Positions 1-8,303 of a stretch of 21,230 nucleotides of DNA are shown piece by piece; position 1 is the first letter of the stretch; every line of letters begins with the position of its first letter. This DNA comes from CAZUQH01 sp964622465. GTDB taxonomy: Bacteria; CG03; CAZUQH01. The stretch covers positions 1 through 21,230 of the forward strand of contig CAZUQH010000022.1 in the NCBI GenBank assembly GCA_964622465.1. The letters are read 5' to 3'. A program made the position numbers and the translations under genes. The notes beneath the pieces are model-generated. The model ran no database searches. It was not told where the DNA came from and saw nothing but the letters and a program-made list of their open reading frames with translations.

Positions 1-74
1 ATATACTAAAATCGTTTTCAATTTAGATTTTTGACTCCAAACAGAGAGCCGTTGTATTCATGGAGGAAAACCCG

Positions 75-557
75 ATGCCTTTACAGAAATGCAAAGAGGA
101 ACTCGAGAAGACGCTCAAAGAGCATAATTTTGAGAAAGAAGCGTTAATTCCATGCCTTCATGCTGCGCAGGAGAAGTACGGTTGTCTGACTGAGGAAGTT
201 ATCTCATTCCTGGCAGAGGGATTAAAATTGCCGAGAGTGGAGGTCTACAGCACTGCTTCTTTCTATTCCATGTTCACCTTTGAACAGACAGGGGAATACG
301 TTATTCGTATCTGCGAATCTTTGCCATGTTACCTCAATGGCTCAAAGCAAATTTTAGACGCTTTGAGCAAGGAATTGAACATCAAAACAGGTCAAACTAC
401 ACAGGATAAAAAATTCACCATAGAATCGGTTTCTTGTTTGGGGCTTTGTGATAAAGCTCCGGCAATGATGATTAATGACGAGATATACGGGAACCTGACG
501 CCTGAAAGAGTAAAAGAAATAATCCTGGAATTAAAGAAGCGCGATGTGGAAATATGA
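75..557 (+). CDS. hydC: NADH-dependent [FeFe]-hydrogenase, NuoE-like [2Fe-2S] subunit
   Basis: This is the small thioredoxin-like electron-transfer subunit (NuoE/HndA/HydC family) that carries one [2Fe-2S] cluster and docks to the NADH-oxidising NuoF-like subunit in the cytoplasm. The four ligands are visible as C80-x4-C85 (CESLPC) and C121-x3-C125 (CLGLC). The length, 160 aa, is normal for the family. I chose the ATG at 75 rather than the in-frame ATG at 60, because a strong GGAGG at 62-66 lies 8 nt before 75 and itself overlaps the earlier ATG. The gene starts the hyd operon and its stop overlaps the next start by 4 nt. A TATACT at 2-7 could be a -10 element, but any -35 would lie outside the window. 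The family call is secure. Its role in this hydrogenase follows from its neighbours. Confidence 0.93.
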   Translation: MPLQKCKEELEKTLKEHNFEKEALIPCLHAAQEKYGCLTEEVISFLAEGLKLPRVEVYSTASFYSMFTFEQTGEYVIRICESLPCYLNGSKQILDALSKELNIKTGQTTQDKKFTIESVSCLGLCDKAPAMMINDEIYGNLTPERVKEIILELKKRDVEI

Positions 558-1831
558 TGAAAATATTGCTGAAAAACATCAATAAAGATGGCTATAAACC
601 GGATGTTCAGAGTTATTTGAAAGAACATGGCTATCAGGCATTAAAGAAGGCGCTTGAGACGTCACCTGAGAAAGTCATTGATGAAGTAAAAAAATCTAAT
701 CTGGTCGGCAGGGGCGGAGCCGCGTTTCCGACCGGGCTTAAATGGGAGCTGGCGCGTAAAGCAAGCGACTCTCCAAAATACGTAGTGTGTAATGCCGATG
801 AAGGTGAACCGGGAACGTTCAAGGACCGTCTGATACTGGAAAAAGACCCTCATCTTTTGATTGAAGCAATGACCATTTGCGGATATACAATAGGTGCAGA
901 AACCGGCTTTATCTATATCAGAGGTGAATATCCAAAGGCATACAAATTCTTGAGTGAAGCTGTCAAGGATGCAGAGAGAAATAATTATCTGGGAAAGAAC
1001 GTTCTTCGTTCAACGTTCTCTTTCAAAATTAATCTTTACAGGGGTGCTGGCGCTTACGTTTGCGGAGAAGAGACCGCTCTTCTGGATTCGCTGGAAGGCA
1101 AAAAGGGGCAGTCACGCGTAAAACCGCCGTTTCCCACATTCGCAGGGTATAAAGACAAACCGACGGTCTTAAACAACGTAGAGACGTTTTCAAACGTCCC
1201 TTCGATTATTCTGAATGGCGGCGAGTGGTTCTCAAAAATTGGCTCTCCACTTTCTCCAGGGACAAAGATGTATTGCATATCAGGTGACGTAAATAAACCA
1301 GGCGTATACGAGTTGCCTACGAACGTTACCCTGAGAGAATTGATTGAGAAATATGGTGGAGGCGTCCATGGAAAACTTAAAGCGGTCTTGCCAGGAGGCA
1401 CCTCAAGCAATTTCCTGCTCGCAAAAGACCTGGACGTGGAAATGAACTATCCTTCCGTGCAGAAAGCAGGCAGTATGCTTGGTTCCGGCGCAGTAATAGT
1501 AATTAACGATAAACATTGTATGGTAGACGTAGCAAAAAGATGTGCAGAATTCTTTGACTATGAATCGTGTGGAAAATGCTCTTCATGCCGCGAGGGAACG
1601 AAACGCACAAGAGAAATTTTCGGCAATATCACCCAGGGGAACGGCGAACTGAGTGATCTGGAATTACTAAAGGAACTACAAGAGGTTATGTACGATACGT
1701 CACGCTGCGGATTGGGTCAGGCAGCACTAAACCCAATAAGGTCTGCTATAGAAAAATTTACGGATGAGTTCAAAGAACATATAACGCAAAAGAAATGTCC
1801 GCTCGGTATCTGTCCTATGGAGGTAACATAA
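554..1831 (+). CDS. hydB: NADH-dependent [FeFe]-hydrogenase, NuoF-like flavin subunit
   Basis: This subunit binds FMN and NAD(H) and passes electrons to the hydrogenase subunit. The NuoF signatures are all present: GRGGAAFPTG near residues 52-61, CNADEGEPGTFKDR near 79-92, YVCGEETAL, and a [4Fe-4S] site at C339, C342, C345 and C385 (CGKCSSC ... CGLGQ). At 425 aa it is shorter than the roughly 490-630 aa HndC/HydB subunits of characterised bifurcating hydrogenases. It has no N-terminal [2Fe-2S] thioredoxin-like domain, and it ends just after CPLGICP (415-421), where the C-terminal 2x[4Fe-4S] domain normally begins. The start overlaps the hydC stop (ATGA), and hydA follows with no gap after the stop. 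The family is certain. The reduced cofactor set points to a simple NADH:H+ hydrogenase rather than a bifurcating one, which is inference. Confidence 0.93.
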   Translation: MMKILLKNINKDGYKPDVQSYLKEHGYQALKKALETSPEKVIDEVKKSNLVGRGGAAFPTGLKWELARKASDSPKYVVCNADEGEPGTFKDRLILEKDPHLLIEAMTICGYTIGAETGFIYIRGEYPKAYKFLSEAVKDAERNNYLGKNVLRSTFSFKINLYRGAGAYVCGEETALLDSLEGKKGQSRVKPPFPTFAGYKDKPTVLNNVETFSNVPSIILNGGEWFSKIGSPLSPGTKMYCISGDVNKPGVYELPTNVTLRELIEKYGGGVHGKLKAVLPGGTSSNFLLAKDLDVEMNYPSVQKAGSMLGSGAVIVINDKHCMVDVAKRCAEFFDYESCGKCSSCREGTKRTREIFGNITQGNGELSDLELLKELQEVMYDTSRCGLGQAALNPIRSAIEKFTDEFKEHITQKKCPLGICPMEVT

Positions 1832-3562
1832 ATGGCAGAAATGGTCAATTTAACCATAGACAACCAGAAGTTACAGGTTCCTGATGGAACCACCATATTC
1901 GAAGCGGCAAAGAAACTGAACATTAACATTCCGCATCTCTGTTACCACGAGAATCTCTCTATATATGGAGCATGCAGAATTTGCACCGTTGAAATAGAAA
2001 AACATCCGCGATTGGAGCCATCATGCGCAACTCTTGCAGAAGAAGGGATGAACGTAAAAACCAATACTCTAAGAGTGAGAAGAGCACGAAAAATGATAGT
2101 AGAATTGCTTTTGGCAAATCATCCTGAAGATTGCTTTACCTGTGATAGAAGTCAAACCTGCGAGTTGAGAAAACTTGCGTATGACCTGGGAGTAAAAGAA
2201 CTCAGGTTCGAGAAAGGGCGAAAATATCACTATGTGGAGGATACTTCGTCTCCTTCTATAATAAGGGACCCGAACAAATGCATACAGTGCTCGAGATGTA
2301 TCAGGGTATGTTCCGAGATTCAGGCAGTTGGTGCAATTGATTTTGTCAACAGAGGCGGAAAAACGCAGGTTTTGACTTTCTTTAACAAAGGGCTTGATAA
2401 CGTCGAATGCACTACCTGCGGCCAGTGCATTCTTGCTTGCCCGACAGGGGCATTGCGCGAGCGTACCATAATTGATGACGTATGGAACGCAATAGCCGAC
2501 GATAAGAAATTCGTGGTAGTGCAGACAGCACCTGCAGTCCGGGCAGCTATAGGCGAGGAATTTGGAATGCCTCCTGGTGCGCTTGTTACGGGAAAGATGG
2601 CAGCAGCACTCAGGAGATTGGGTTTTGATAAGGTGTTTGATACGCAGTTTGGCGCCGACTTAACAGTTGTAGAAGAGGCGCATGAATTGATAGAAAGAAT
2701 CAAGAACAAAGGAACTCTTCCAATGATTACGTCCTGTTCTCCTGGCTGGATAAAATACGTTGAGCATTTCTTCCCTGAATGTTTAGAAAACGTATCAACC
2801 TGCAAGTCGCCCCAGCAAATGTTTGGCACAATAGCAAAAACGTATTACGCTCAAAAAGCAGGTGTCAAGCCAGAAAATATGTACGTTGTATCAATAATGC
2901 CATGTACGGCTAAGAAATATGAGGCCGAGAGACCTGAGATGAGAGCGTCCGGTTTTCAGGATGTGGATGCAGTGTTGACTACGCGTGAAGCAGCGAGAAT
3001 GATTAAAGAAGCAGGCATTGACTTCCAGAATTTACGGGACGAGGATTTTGACGAGCCACTCGGTATATCAACTGGCGCGGCGGTAATCTTTGGCGTCACT
3101 GGCGGAGTAATGGAAGCGGCACTGAGGACCGCGTATGAAGTAGTTACAGGCAAGACGCTTGCTAAGCTGGATTTTGAACAGGTCAGGGGCATGGATGGAA
3201 TAAAAGAAGCAGAGATAGACCTTGACGGGACAAAACTAAAGGTTGCAGTTACAAATGGTCTTGCGAATGCCAAAGTCCTGCTGGAGCAGGTAAAGGATGG
3301 AAAATCACCGTATCAATTTATAGAAATAATGGCTTGTCCTGGTGGTTGTCTTGGCGGTGGCGGACAGCCGATGCCGACGAATGACGAAATAAGAAAAGCG
3401 CGTGCAGCAAGCATATATCTGGAAGACAAGGGAAAATCAATAAGAAAGTCACACGAAAATCCTGCCATTATCTCACTGTATAAAGAGTTTCTCGGTAAGC
3501 CACTAAGCGAAAAAGCACATCATCTGTTACACACGAAATACACCAAAAGAAGCAGATACTAA
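1832..3562 (+). CDS. hydA: [FeFe]-hydrogenase catalytic subunit (HndD/HydA type)
   Basis: This is the H2-producing or H2-oxidising subunit, 576 aa, about the size of HndD. From the N-terminus it has a plant-type [2Fe-2S] domain (C37, C48, C51, C65), a His-Cys3 [4Fe-4S] site (H97, C101, C104, C110), two ferredoxin [4Fe-4S] motifs (C150/C153/C156/C160 and C193/C196/C199/C203), then the H-cluster domain. The H-cluster motifs are L1 TSCSPGW (300-306), L2 MPCTAKKYE (356-364) and L3 MACPGGCLGGGGQP (500-513). The C-terminal HHLLHTKYTKR is typical. L1 has Ser after the Cys where many monomeric enzymes have Cys-Cys; from memory this form is common in multimeric HndD-type enzymes. The gene begins directly after the hydB stop, and the maturase genes follow 21 nt later. 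It is cytoplasmic, with no signal peptide. Confidence 0.96.
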   Translation: MAEMVNLTIDNQKLQVPDGTTIFEAAKKLNINIPHLCYHENLSIYGACRICTVEIEKHPRLEPSCATLAEEGMNVKTNTLRVRRARKMIVELLLANHPEDCFTCDRSQTCELRKLAYDLGVKELRFEKGRKYHYVEDTSSPSIIRDPNKCIQCSRCIRVCSEIQAVGAIDFVNRGGKTQVLTFFNKGLDNVECTTCGQCILACPTGALRERTIIDDVWNAIADDKKFVVVQTAPAVRAAIGEEFGMPPGALVTGKMAAALRRLGFDKVFDTQFGADLTVVEEAHELIERIKNKGTLPMITSCSPGWIKYVEHFFPECLENVSTCKSPQQMFGTIAKTYYAQKAGVKPENMYVVSIMPCTAKKYEAERPEMRASGFQDVDAVLTTREAARMIKEAGIDFQNLRDEDFDEPLGISTGAAVIFGVTGGVMEAALRTAYEVVTGKTLAKLDFEQVRGMDGIKEAEIDLDGTKLKVAVTNGLANAKVLLEQVKDGKSPYQFIEIMACPGGCLGGGGQPMPTNDEIRKARAASIYLEDKGKSIRKSHENPAIISLYKEFLGKPLSEKAHHLLHTKYTKRSRY

Positions 3563-3583
3563 GGATTCTCCATTCGAGGAAAT

Positions 3584-5068
3584 ATGCAGCCATCTACTAA
3601 CACTTCAGTTTCAGATTGGATGAACGATGTGGTCAAAGAAGACCAGATTGCACGCTTCATGGATAACGGGAATGATTTTATAAACGAAAATGAGATAGAA
3701 CGGTTTCTCAGGGAAAAGAGGAACGTTGACCAACGTTATGTCAGGGATATCGTTCAGAAGTCGCTTTCAATCGAAAGGTTAGAACCGGAGGAAACAGCCG
3801 CTCTCTTGAACGTAGAGGATAAGGACTTATGGCAGGAGATGTTTCTCGCTGCTGGTGATGTAAAAAGACGGGTTTACGACAACAGGATTGTTACTTTCGC
3901 GCCGCTCTACATAAGCAACTATTGTGTGAATAGTTGCTTATATTGTGCTTTCAGAAAAGAAAATACAACTGAGAAAAGGAGACGGCTTACTCTGGATGAA
4001 GTAAGAAAAGAAACGGAAGCACTGGTTTCTACGGGTCACAAACGGCTTATCGTTGTTTATGGCGAGCATCCACTCTCGGATGTCCACTACATTACTGATA
4101 CCATAAAAACAATCTATGACGTAGAGGTTGGAAATGGCAGAATAAGAAGAGTAAACGTAAATGCCTCACCGATGTCAATCGAAGATTTAAAACTCCTGAA
4201 ACAGGCAGGTATAGGAACGTATCAGGTATTTCAGGAAACATACCACCATGAAACCTATAAAAAAGTACATCCACACGGCATCAAATCAAATTATGGCTGG
4301 CGGCTTTACGCCCTGCACAGGGCACAGGAAGCAGGTATAGATGACGTAGCGACCGGAGTACTATTCGGTCTCTATGACTGGAAATTCGAAGTAATGGGAC
4401 TTTTATATCATGCAATCGACCTTGAAAAGCATTTTGGCGGGATTGGGCCTCATACGATTTCTTTCCCTCGTCTTGAGCCAGCTGCGGATACACCATTTTT
4501 TAGTCAAACAAAATACAAGGTATCGGATGAAGATTTCAAAAAACTTATCACTGTCCTCCGGCTGTCAGTACCATATACGGGTATGATACTTACTGCAAGG
4601 GAACCGGCGCAAATCAGAAGGGACGTTCTGGCGCTCGGAATAACACAGACGGATGCGTCCACCAGGATTGGCATTGGTGCTTACAGCGAAAGATACTCTG
4701 AGCAGGAAGTAGAAAGACAACAGTTTCTGCTCGGAGATACAAGGACGCTTAATGAAGTGATAGACGAATTTGCAAAGAGCGGATACATTACTTCGTTTTG
4801 CACGGCTGGATACAGGTGCGGCAGAACAGGACAGCATATTATGGACTTACTCAAAAAAGGGCAGGAGAGATGGTTCTGTAAACTGAATGCAGTGCTGACA
4901 TTCAGAGAATGGCTGGATGACTATGCAAGCGAAGAAACGAAAAAATCCTGTGAGGAGATTATTGCAAAAGAAATAGAAGAAATAAAAGTAAAGTTGCCGA
5001 AATTTTATCCGGAGTTTATAAAATATTACGAGAGAATTAAAAATGGCGAGCGTGACCTCTATTTCTAA
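3584..5068 (+). CDS. hydG: [FeFe]-hydrogenase H-cluster maturase HydG (radical SAM tyrosine lyase)
   Basis: HydG cleaves tyrosine to make the CO and CN ligands of the H-cluster, delivered as an Fe(CO)2(CN)cysteine synthon. The radical SAM motif CX3CX2C is at C114, C118 and C121 (CVNSCLYC), and the length (494 aa) fits the family. The C-terminal region that binds the second [4Fe-4S] cluster is recognisable (CTAGYRCGRTGQ ... WFCKLNA) but altered. The family motif is CX2CX22C in the context CTACYRxGRTG. Here the middle Cys is Gly409 and a Cys appears three residues later (C412), giving C406-x5-C412-x19-C432 with the outer Cys spacing unchanged. A GAGGAAAT ribosome site precedes the start, and the 3' end overlaps hydE by 26 nt. 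The assignment is firm. The effect of the shifted Cys is unknown. Confidence 0.95.
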   Translation: MQPSTNTSVSDWMNDVVKEDQIARFMDNGNDFINENEIERFLREKRNVDQRYVRDIVQKSLSIERLEPEETAALLNVEDKDLWQEMFLAAGDVKRRVYDNRIVTFAPLYISNYCVNSCLYCAFRKENTTEKRRRLTLDEVRKETEALVSTGHKRLIVVYGEHPLSDVHYITDTIKTIYDVEVGNGRIRRVNVNASPMSIEDLKLLKQAGIGTYQVFQETYHHETYKKVHPHGIKSNYGWRLYALHRAQEAGIDDVATGVLFGLYDWKFEVMGLLYHAIDLEKHFGGIGPHTISFPRLEPAADTPFFSQTKYKVSDEDFKKLITVLRLSVPYTGMILTAREPAQIRRDVLALGITQTDASTRIGIGAYSERYSEQEVERQQFLLGDTRTLNEVIDEFAKSGYITSFCTAGYRCGRTGQHIMDLLKKGQERWFCKLNAVLTFREWLDDYASEETKKSCEEIIAKEIEEIKVKLPKFYPEFIKYYERIKNGERDLYF

Positions 5069-6059
5069 GAAAGAAATCGTAGAAGCACTGAGAGACAATC
5101 CGGAAGAACTCTTTGAGGAAGCGGATAGCGTCAGAAAAAAGTATTGTGGCGATGAAGTGCACGTAAGAGGGATAATAGAGTTTTCAAACCATTGCTGCCG
5201 CAGTTGCCTGTATTGCGGGCTGCGATGCCAGAACAGAGCTATCCATCGTTATAGAATACCGGCTGATGAGATAGTGCAGATTGCAGGTGAAATATCACGG
5301 TGCGGGGCAGGGACTGTCGTGCTGCAATCAGGAGATGATTTTGGTTTCGGCCACAAGGAACTTTCCAATGTTATCGTACGGATTAAAAAGGACAATCCTT
5401 CGGTTGCAATTACGCTGTGTCTGGGAGAAAGACCGCTCGATGATTACAAGGCATTTAAAGATGCAGGTGCTGACAGGTATCTCTTAAAGCATGAGACTGC
5501 AAACCCCGAGTTATATGAAAAACTGCATCCAGGACAGACGCTGAGAACAAGAATAAAAATCCTTGAATATCTCAGGAAGTCAGGTTACCAAATAGGTGCG
5601 GGAAATATCGTTGGTTTGCCGGGGCAGACAATCGAGGACATCGCAAGTGACATTTTGCTCTTAAAGGAACTTGACGTTTACATGGCCGGAATCGGCCCGT
5701 TTATTCCACAAAAAGAAACGCCTCTTAAGGATTATGCAAGCGGTACACTTGAACTGACTTTGAAAACTCTCGCTCTTGTACGCATTTATACCAAAAATAC
5801 TCATTTACCGGCAACTACTGCGCTTGCTACGCTCTCGCCAGAAAATGGGCAACTTCTGGCTCTGCGAGGCGGGTGCAATGTCCTTATGCCGGATTGGACA
5901 CCTGAACGTTACCGTAAGGATTATATTATATATGATGGTAAAGTGAGAGTCGATGTTGAGAAAGCAAAAGAATTAATCTCAAAAGCAGGAAGAACGATTT
6001 CACGGGGAAGAGGAGATTCCTTTAAGGAACGAAACGAAAAAGCGGAGTCAGTTTTATGA
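5043..6059 (+). CDS. hydE: [FeFe]-hydrogenase H-cluster maturase HydE (radical SAM)
   Basis: HydE is the radical SAM maturase that acts on the HydG product on the way to the azadithiolate-bridged [2Fe] precursor. The radical SAM motif CX3CX2C reads CCRSCLYC within GIIEFSNHCCRSCLYCGLR, the HydE context. The later GAGNIVGLPGQTIEDIASD and YMAGIGPFIPQKETPL blocks are also typical. At 338 aa it is normal in size. The optional C-terminal CX7CX2C site for a second cluster is absent, as in many HydE proteins. The start codon lies inside the last 26 nt of hydG in another frame, and the stop overlaps the hydF start by 4 nt, so translational coupling of G-E-F is likely. No strong Shine-Dalgarno precedes it, so a GTG nine bases further in (5052) cannot be excluded as the start. 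Confidence 0.94.
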   Translation: MASVTSISKKEIVEALRDNPEELFEEADSVRKKYCGDEVHVRGIIEFSNHCCRSCLYCGLRCQNRAIHRYRIPADEIVQIAGEISRCGAGTVVLQSGDDFGFGHKELSNVIVRIKKDNPSVAITLCLGERPLDDYKAFKDAGADRYLLKHETANPELYEKLHPGQTLRTRIKILEYLRKSGYQIGAGNIVGLPGQTIEDIASDILLLKELDVYMAGIGPFIPQKETPLKDYASGTLELTLKTLALVRIYTKNTHLPATTALATLSPENGQLLALRGGCNVLMPDWTPERYRKDYIIYDGKVRVDVEKAKELISKAGRTISRGRGDSFKERNEKAESVL

Positions 6060-7285
6060 TAGAAAGCAATGTATCCATGACAAAAGCGCCGAAAGGCATC
6101 CGCCTGCATATAGCAATTTTCGGCAGGAGAAATACAGGTAAATCATCAGTGTTAAATGCACTAACGCATCAAGATGTCTCTATCGTCTCGGACGTTGCAG
6201 GCACGACTACTGACCCGGTTGAAAAGACAATGGAACTCCTGCCAATCGGTCCTGTTTTGTTCATAGATACGGCTGGCCTGGATGACGTAGGCGTTCTTGG
6301 TGAATTAAGGATAAAGAAAACGTATGACGTTTTTGGACGCGCGGATATCGTGCTTCTTGTTACCGAAGCAAACGTCTGGGGTGAGTACGAAGAAAAAGTA
6401 ATAGAAGAGACCGGAAAGAGGAATACGCCTATTCTCGTTGTCATGAACAAATCAGACCTTTTTGGTCCGGATGAAAATATAAAAGCAAAACTTGACAGAA
6501 AAAAAATTCCTCATACTGAAGTTTCATGTCTTTCTTATGACTGGGAAGTTACGCACAAGATAAAAAGCGAACTCATTAAATTGCTGCCGGATGACTGGAT
6601 AATGCCACCTCCTCTTATTACCGACCTGATCAAAAAGGGAGACACGGTAATTTTGGTTATTCCGGTTGATAAAGAAATGCCAAAGGGACGGTTGATTCTG
6701 CCGGAACAACAGGTATTAAGAGAAATACTGGATAAGAAGGCCTCTGCTCTGGTAATCAATGAAAAAGAGTTATCTCAGGCAATTGATAATCTGAAAAAGA
6801 AACCGGCATTGGTGGTTACTGATTCGCAGGTATTCAAAGAAGTTTTCGAATCCACGCCGTCTGACATTCCCGTAACCAGTTTTTCTATACTTTTTGCGCG
6901 TTTTAAGGGAGACATAAAAGAACTAATAAAAGGTGCAGAAAAAATAGACGAACTTAAGCTGCATGACAAAGTCTTGATTGCAGAAGCGTGCACGCATCAC
7001 CCGATAGGTGATGATATTGGGCGAATAAAAATTCCCAGGTGGATCAATCAGAGGGTAAGAGGACATATAGATTTTGATGTTTGTACAGGCCATGATTTTC
7101 CGGAAAACTTAAAACAATACAAGCTAATTATCCATTGCGGAAGCTGTATGCTGAATCGAAAAGAAACGCTCTCAAGAATTTATGAAGCCAGGCGTCAAGG
7201 CGTGCCAATAACGAACTATGGCGTAGCGATAGCGTATGTCCATGATAATCTAAAAAGAGCGATAGAACCGCTTCATCTTGACTGA
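6056..7285 (+). CDS. hydF: [FeFe]-hydrogenase H-cluster maturation GTPase HydF
   Basis: HydF is the GTPase scaffold on which the [2Fe] subcluster is assembled before transfer to HydA. The N-terminal GTPase domain has the P-loop GRRNTGKSS (23-31), DTAG (G3) and NKSD (G4). The C-terminal cluster domain shows the family motif CxH ... HCxxC as C312-T-H314 and H360-C361-G-S-C364. The length is 409 aa. The start at 6056 overlaps the hydE stop (ATGA) and has GGAG 8 nt upstream. A second ATG at 6077 would give a protein beginning closer to the conserved GTPase domain but has a weaker ribosome site. With hydG and hydE this completes the maturation set, so the locus can make an active enzyme by itself. 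It is the last gene of the operon. Confidence 0.95.
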   Translation: MIESNVSMTKAPKGIRLHIAIFGRRNTGKSSVLNALTHQDVSIVSDVAGTTTDPVEKTMELLPIGPVLFIDTAGLDDVGVLGELRIKKTYDVFGRADIVLLVTEANVWGEYEEKVIEETGKRNTPILVVMNKSDLFGPDENIKAKLDRKKIPHTEVSCLSYDWEVTHKIKSELIKLLPDDWIMPPPLITDLIKKGDTVILVIPVDKEMPKGRLILPEQQVLREILDKKASALVINEKELSQAIDNLKKKPALVVTDSQVFKEVFESTPSDIPVTSFSILFARFKGDIKELIKGAEKIDELKLHDKVLIAEACTHHPIGDDIGRIKIPRWINQRVRGHIDFDVCTGHDFPENLKQYKLIIHCGSCMLNRKETLSRIYEARRQGVPITNYGVAIAYVHDNLKRAIEPLHLD

Positions 7286-7286
7286 T

Positions 7287-7315
7287 TTGCTATCGGCTGT
7301 TTTAATAAGTATAAT
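7287..7315 (+). promoter_or_regulatory. Sigma70-like promoter of the DksA/TraR-type gene
   Basis: A perfect -10 TATAAT at 7310-7315 is preceded by TTGCTA at 7287-7292 (4 of 6 to TTGACA) with a 17-nt spacer. It lies in the 56-nt gap between hydF and the next gene, giving a short leader before the GGAGG at 7333-7337. It suggests that the zinc-finger regulator is transcribed separately from the hyd operon. Confidence 0.55.
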
Positions 7316-7341
7316 AATTTGTTAATAAATATGGAGGAAAA

Positions 7342-7704
7342 ATGAAAATTAAGTTGTTACATAAGAAAGAGAAAGAATACTGGCGGGAAAAATTACTGGA
7401 AATCCGCAAACAAATTCTTGAGTCAGTCAAACATATAATTGAGGATGAAAACAGTACTGATATAGAAGTTGGAGATGAAATAGATTTTGCGAGTAATACT
7501 TTTAATAAAGAATTGCTTTTTTCTCTCAATGATACTGACCGCACACTGCTTGAGGATATTGAAATAGCTCTAAATAAATTGAAAAGCGGCCAATTCGGAT
7601 TGTGTGAACAATGCGGTAAAAAAATAGCACGTACGCGGCTATTAGCACAACCATATGCAAAGTATTGCATCCGTTGTAAAACAAACATGGAAAACTCGCA
7701 CTAA
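7342..7704 (+). CDS. DksA/TraR-family C4 zinc-finger transcription regulator
   Basis: Proteins of this family bind in the secondary channel of RNA polymerase and modify initiation, often together with ppGpp. The 120-aa protein has a predicted helical, charged N-terminal coiled-coil region and a C-terminal C4 zinc finger (CEQC ... CIRC). Between them sits DEIDFA, which matches the DxxDxA coiled-coil tip motif of DksA. It is smaller than E. coli DksA (151 aa) and closer to the short DksA/TraR or YocK-type proteins. A GGAGG ends 4 nt before the ATG, and a good promoter lies just upstream. Its targets cannot be read from the window. Its position after the hyd genes does not prove that it regulates them. 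Confidence 0.88.
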   Translation: MKIKLLHKKEKEYWREKLLEIRKQILESVKHIIEDENSTDIEVGDEIDFASNTFNKELLFSLNDTDRTLLEDIEIALNKLKSGQFGLCEQCGKKIARTRLLAQPYAKYCIRCKTNMENSH

Positions 7705-7731
7705 TCCTTGCTTGTGTGATACTATCATTTC

Positions 7732-7792
7732 ATTTGCCGTATGGCTCATTATTGCAAACACCCTTTTATTTATAGTAGCTTGTCCGGCAAAT
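7732..7792. other. 8-bp inverted repeat between the dksA-type and CBS genes
   Basis: ATTTGCCG at 7732-7739 is the exact reverse complement of CGGCAAAT at 7785-7792, separated by 45 nt that include TATAGT. No U-tract follows, so a classical intrinsic terminator is unlikely. It could be a weak long-loop structure or a paired protein-binding site, and chance is possible. The 128-nt intergenic stretch holds no other feature I can support. Confidence 0.25.
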
Positions 7793-7832
7793 TCCTTTCA
7801 CGCGTATTTGTATCGTCAAATGGAGGCTATTT

Positions 7833-8303
7833 ATGCTCGTAAAAGACATAATGGCAACTGACATTATTTACGTAAAAAGGTTCACCACGCTTGGTTCCCT
7901 GCTAAAAAAATTCAAGGAATTCCACGCAATGCCAGTTGTGCCCGTGGTGGACGACGATATGAAGGTGATAGGGTCCGTTTCTTTCGATGAGTTGATTGAT
8001 GCCTTACAGCCGGTGCATATGGGCGGCCTGAAAGGCATTGCATTCGTGGACGCACAGGAGCCGGATATTTTCGACCTTGTCATAGAACCGGAAATGGGAA
8101 AACTGGTAGTAGTTGATGACTTTATGCAAACTAAATTCCTGACCGTAGACCAGGACTCATCTCTGGAAAAAGTATATAGGGAGATGAAATTACATCAAAA
8201 AAGTGCGGTGCCGGTAATTGATAAGAAGGGTAAACTGGCAGGAATGATAGGTATTTTTGACGTAATCTTCGCAGTGTTCCGTGAAAGAGGTGTGGTGAAG
8301 TGA
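7833..8303 (+). CDS. CBS-domain pair protein, probable regulator of the adjacent antiporter
   Basis: This is a small cytoplasmic protein of 156 aa with two CBS motifs. The first covers about residues 1-55 (VKDIMATDIIYV ... MPVVPVVD ... VIGSVSFDELI) and the second about 94-150 (VDDFMQTKFLTV ... KSAVPVIDKKGKLAGMIGIFDVI). The segment between them is longer than a minimal linker. CBS pairs usually bind adenine nucleotides and switch a partner protein. A GGAGG at 7822-7826 is 6 nt before the ATG. The stop overlaps the GTG start of the antiporter gene by 4 nt, so the pair is almost certainly co-translated, and the natural inference is nucleotide-dependent gating of that transporter. Confidence 0.85.
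   Translation: MLVKDIMATDIIYVKRFTTLGSLLKKFKEFHAMPVVPVVDDDMKVIGSVSFDELIDALQPVHMGGLKGIAFVDAQEPDIFDLVIEPEMGKLVVVDDFMQTKFLTVDQDSSLEKVYREMKLHQKSAVPVIDKKGKLAGMIGIFDVIFAVFRERGVVK

Noticed and set aside
31..59. TTGACT at 31-36 as a -35 for the hyd operon
   Set aside because: The hexamer 17 nt downstream (GTATTC) is a poor -10, and transcription would start almost at the ribosome site.
2729..2752. TSCSPGW in place of TSCCPGW in the H-cluster L1 motif as a sign of an inactive or sensory hydrogenase
   Set aside because: From memory the Cys-Ser form is common in multimeric HndD-type enzymes, and the L2 and L3 motifs and all accessory cluster ligands are intact.
2320..2829. Long minus-strand open frames inside hydA, and similarly inside the DUF1846 gene and purF
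   Set aside because: They lie wholly within well-supported coding genes, have no ribosome sites or recognisable domains, and are shadows of the real frame.
7655..7861. Open frame of 68 codons between the DksA-type and CBS genes
   Set aside because: It begins inside the zinc-finger coding region, has no ribosome site, and overlaps the GGAGG-preceded CBS start. Its hydrophobic stretch looks like chance.
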